From contig CAZIQY010000122.1 of the NCBI GenBank assembly GCA_964541605.1, forward strand, positions 1 to 6,393: a DNA stretch of 6,393 nt. The letters run 5' to 3'. The translations under genes were made by a program, and so were the position numbers. Every line of letters begins with the position of its first letter. Position 1 is the first letter of the stretch. Origin of the DNA: CAZIQY01 sp964541605 (lineage in GTDB: Bacteria; Desulfobacterota; Syntrophia; Syntrophales; UBA2185). This document shows positions 6,391 through 6,393 of this stretch, piece by piece. The notes under the pieces were generated by a model that had not been told where the DNA came from, ran no database searches, and worked only from the letters and a program-made list of their open reading frames with translations.

Positions 6391-6393
6391 CCC

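Larger units (their letters stand above)
6340..6393. mobile_element. Probable end of an IS21-family insertion sequence, cut by the window edge
   Basis: From TGTCA at 6340 rightward the sequence is A/T-rich and carries two near-identical units, AAAACTGTACCA (6355-6366) and AAAAGTGTACCA (6379-6390), matching at 11 of 12 bases with a 24-base period. IS21-family elements begin with TG and end with CA, and they carry repeated transposase-binding units of this kind just inside their ends. The GTACCA/TGGTACA wording is familiar to me from such ends. No transposase gene is visible because the element would extend beyond 6393. The outer boundary at 6340 is an estimate. Confidence 0.5.

Noticed and set aside
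6293..6391. Longer psd starting at the GTG at 6391.
   Set aside because: The additional 33 residues have no Psd similarity and are encoded partly by the apparent IS terminus. The ATG at 6292 gives the usual family length.

Overview
The window is a compact bacterial chromosomal segment in which every supported gene lies on the minus strand, so transcription runs from high to low coordinates. The gene content, the short archaeal/alphaproteobacterial-style Psd, the psd-pssA and rsmD-coaD-aminotransferase arrangements and the moderate G+C all suggest an anaerobic deltaproteobacterium (Desulfobacterota, Syntrophales-like). This assignment is inference from protein flavour and gene order as I remember them; no search was run.

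In transcription order: (i) 6340-6393 looks like the outer end of an IS21-type insertion sequence cut by the window edge. (ii) psd (6292-5651) and pssA (5654-4866) are coupled by an ATGA overlap and make phosphatidylethanolamine from CDP-diacylglycerol and serine. (iii) After a 55-base gap come asd (GTG start at 4810), rsmD (coupled to asd by a second ATGA overlap), coaD and a class I aspartate-type aminotransferase, with gaps of only 8 and 15 bases. (iv) After a 156-base spacer containing inverted repeats comes a gene for a PurF-like protein (1377-28), followed by 27 bases to the window edge.

The first six genes are ordinary housekeeping functions: phospholipid synthesis, aspartate-family amino acids, 16S rRNA methylation and coenzyme A. 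They read as one operon or two closely spaced ones. The aminotransferase makes or consumes aspartate, the precursor that Asd acts on after phosphorylation.

The most interesting gene is the last. It keeps the overall glutamine amidotransferase/phosphoribosyltransferase layout of PurF and an intact PRPP loop. However, the N-terminal nucleophilic cysteine is a glycine (MGGIFG instead of MCGIFG), and the other glutamine-site motifs are also gone. The loop that closes over PRPP is changed, and the C-terminal CxxC of the iron-sulfur forms is absent. It is most likely a member of a PurF paralogue family that cannot hydrolyse glutamine and whose true reaction is not established.
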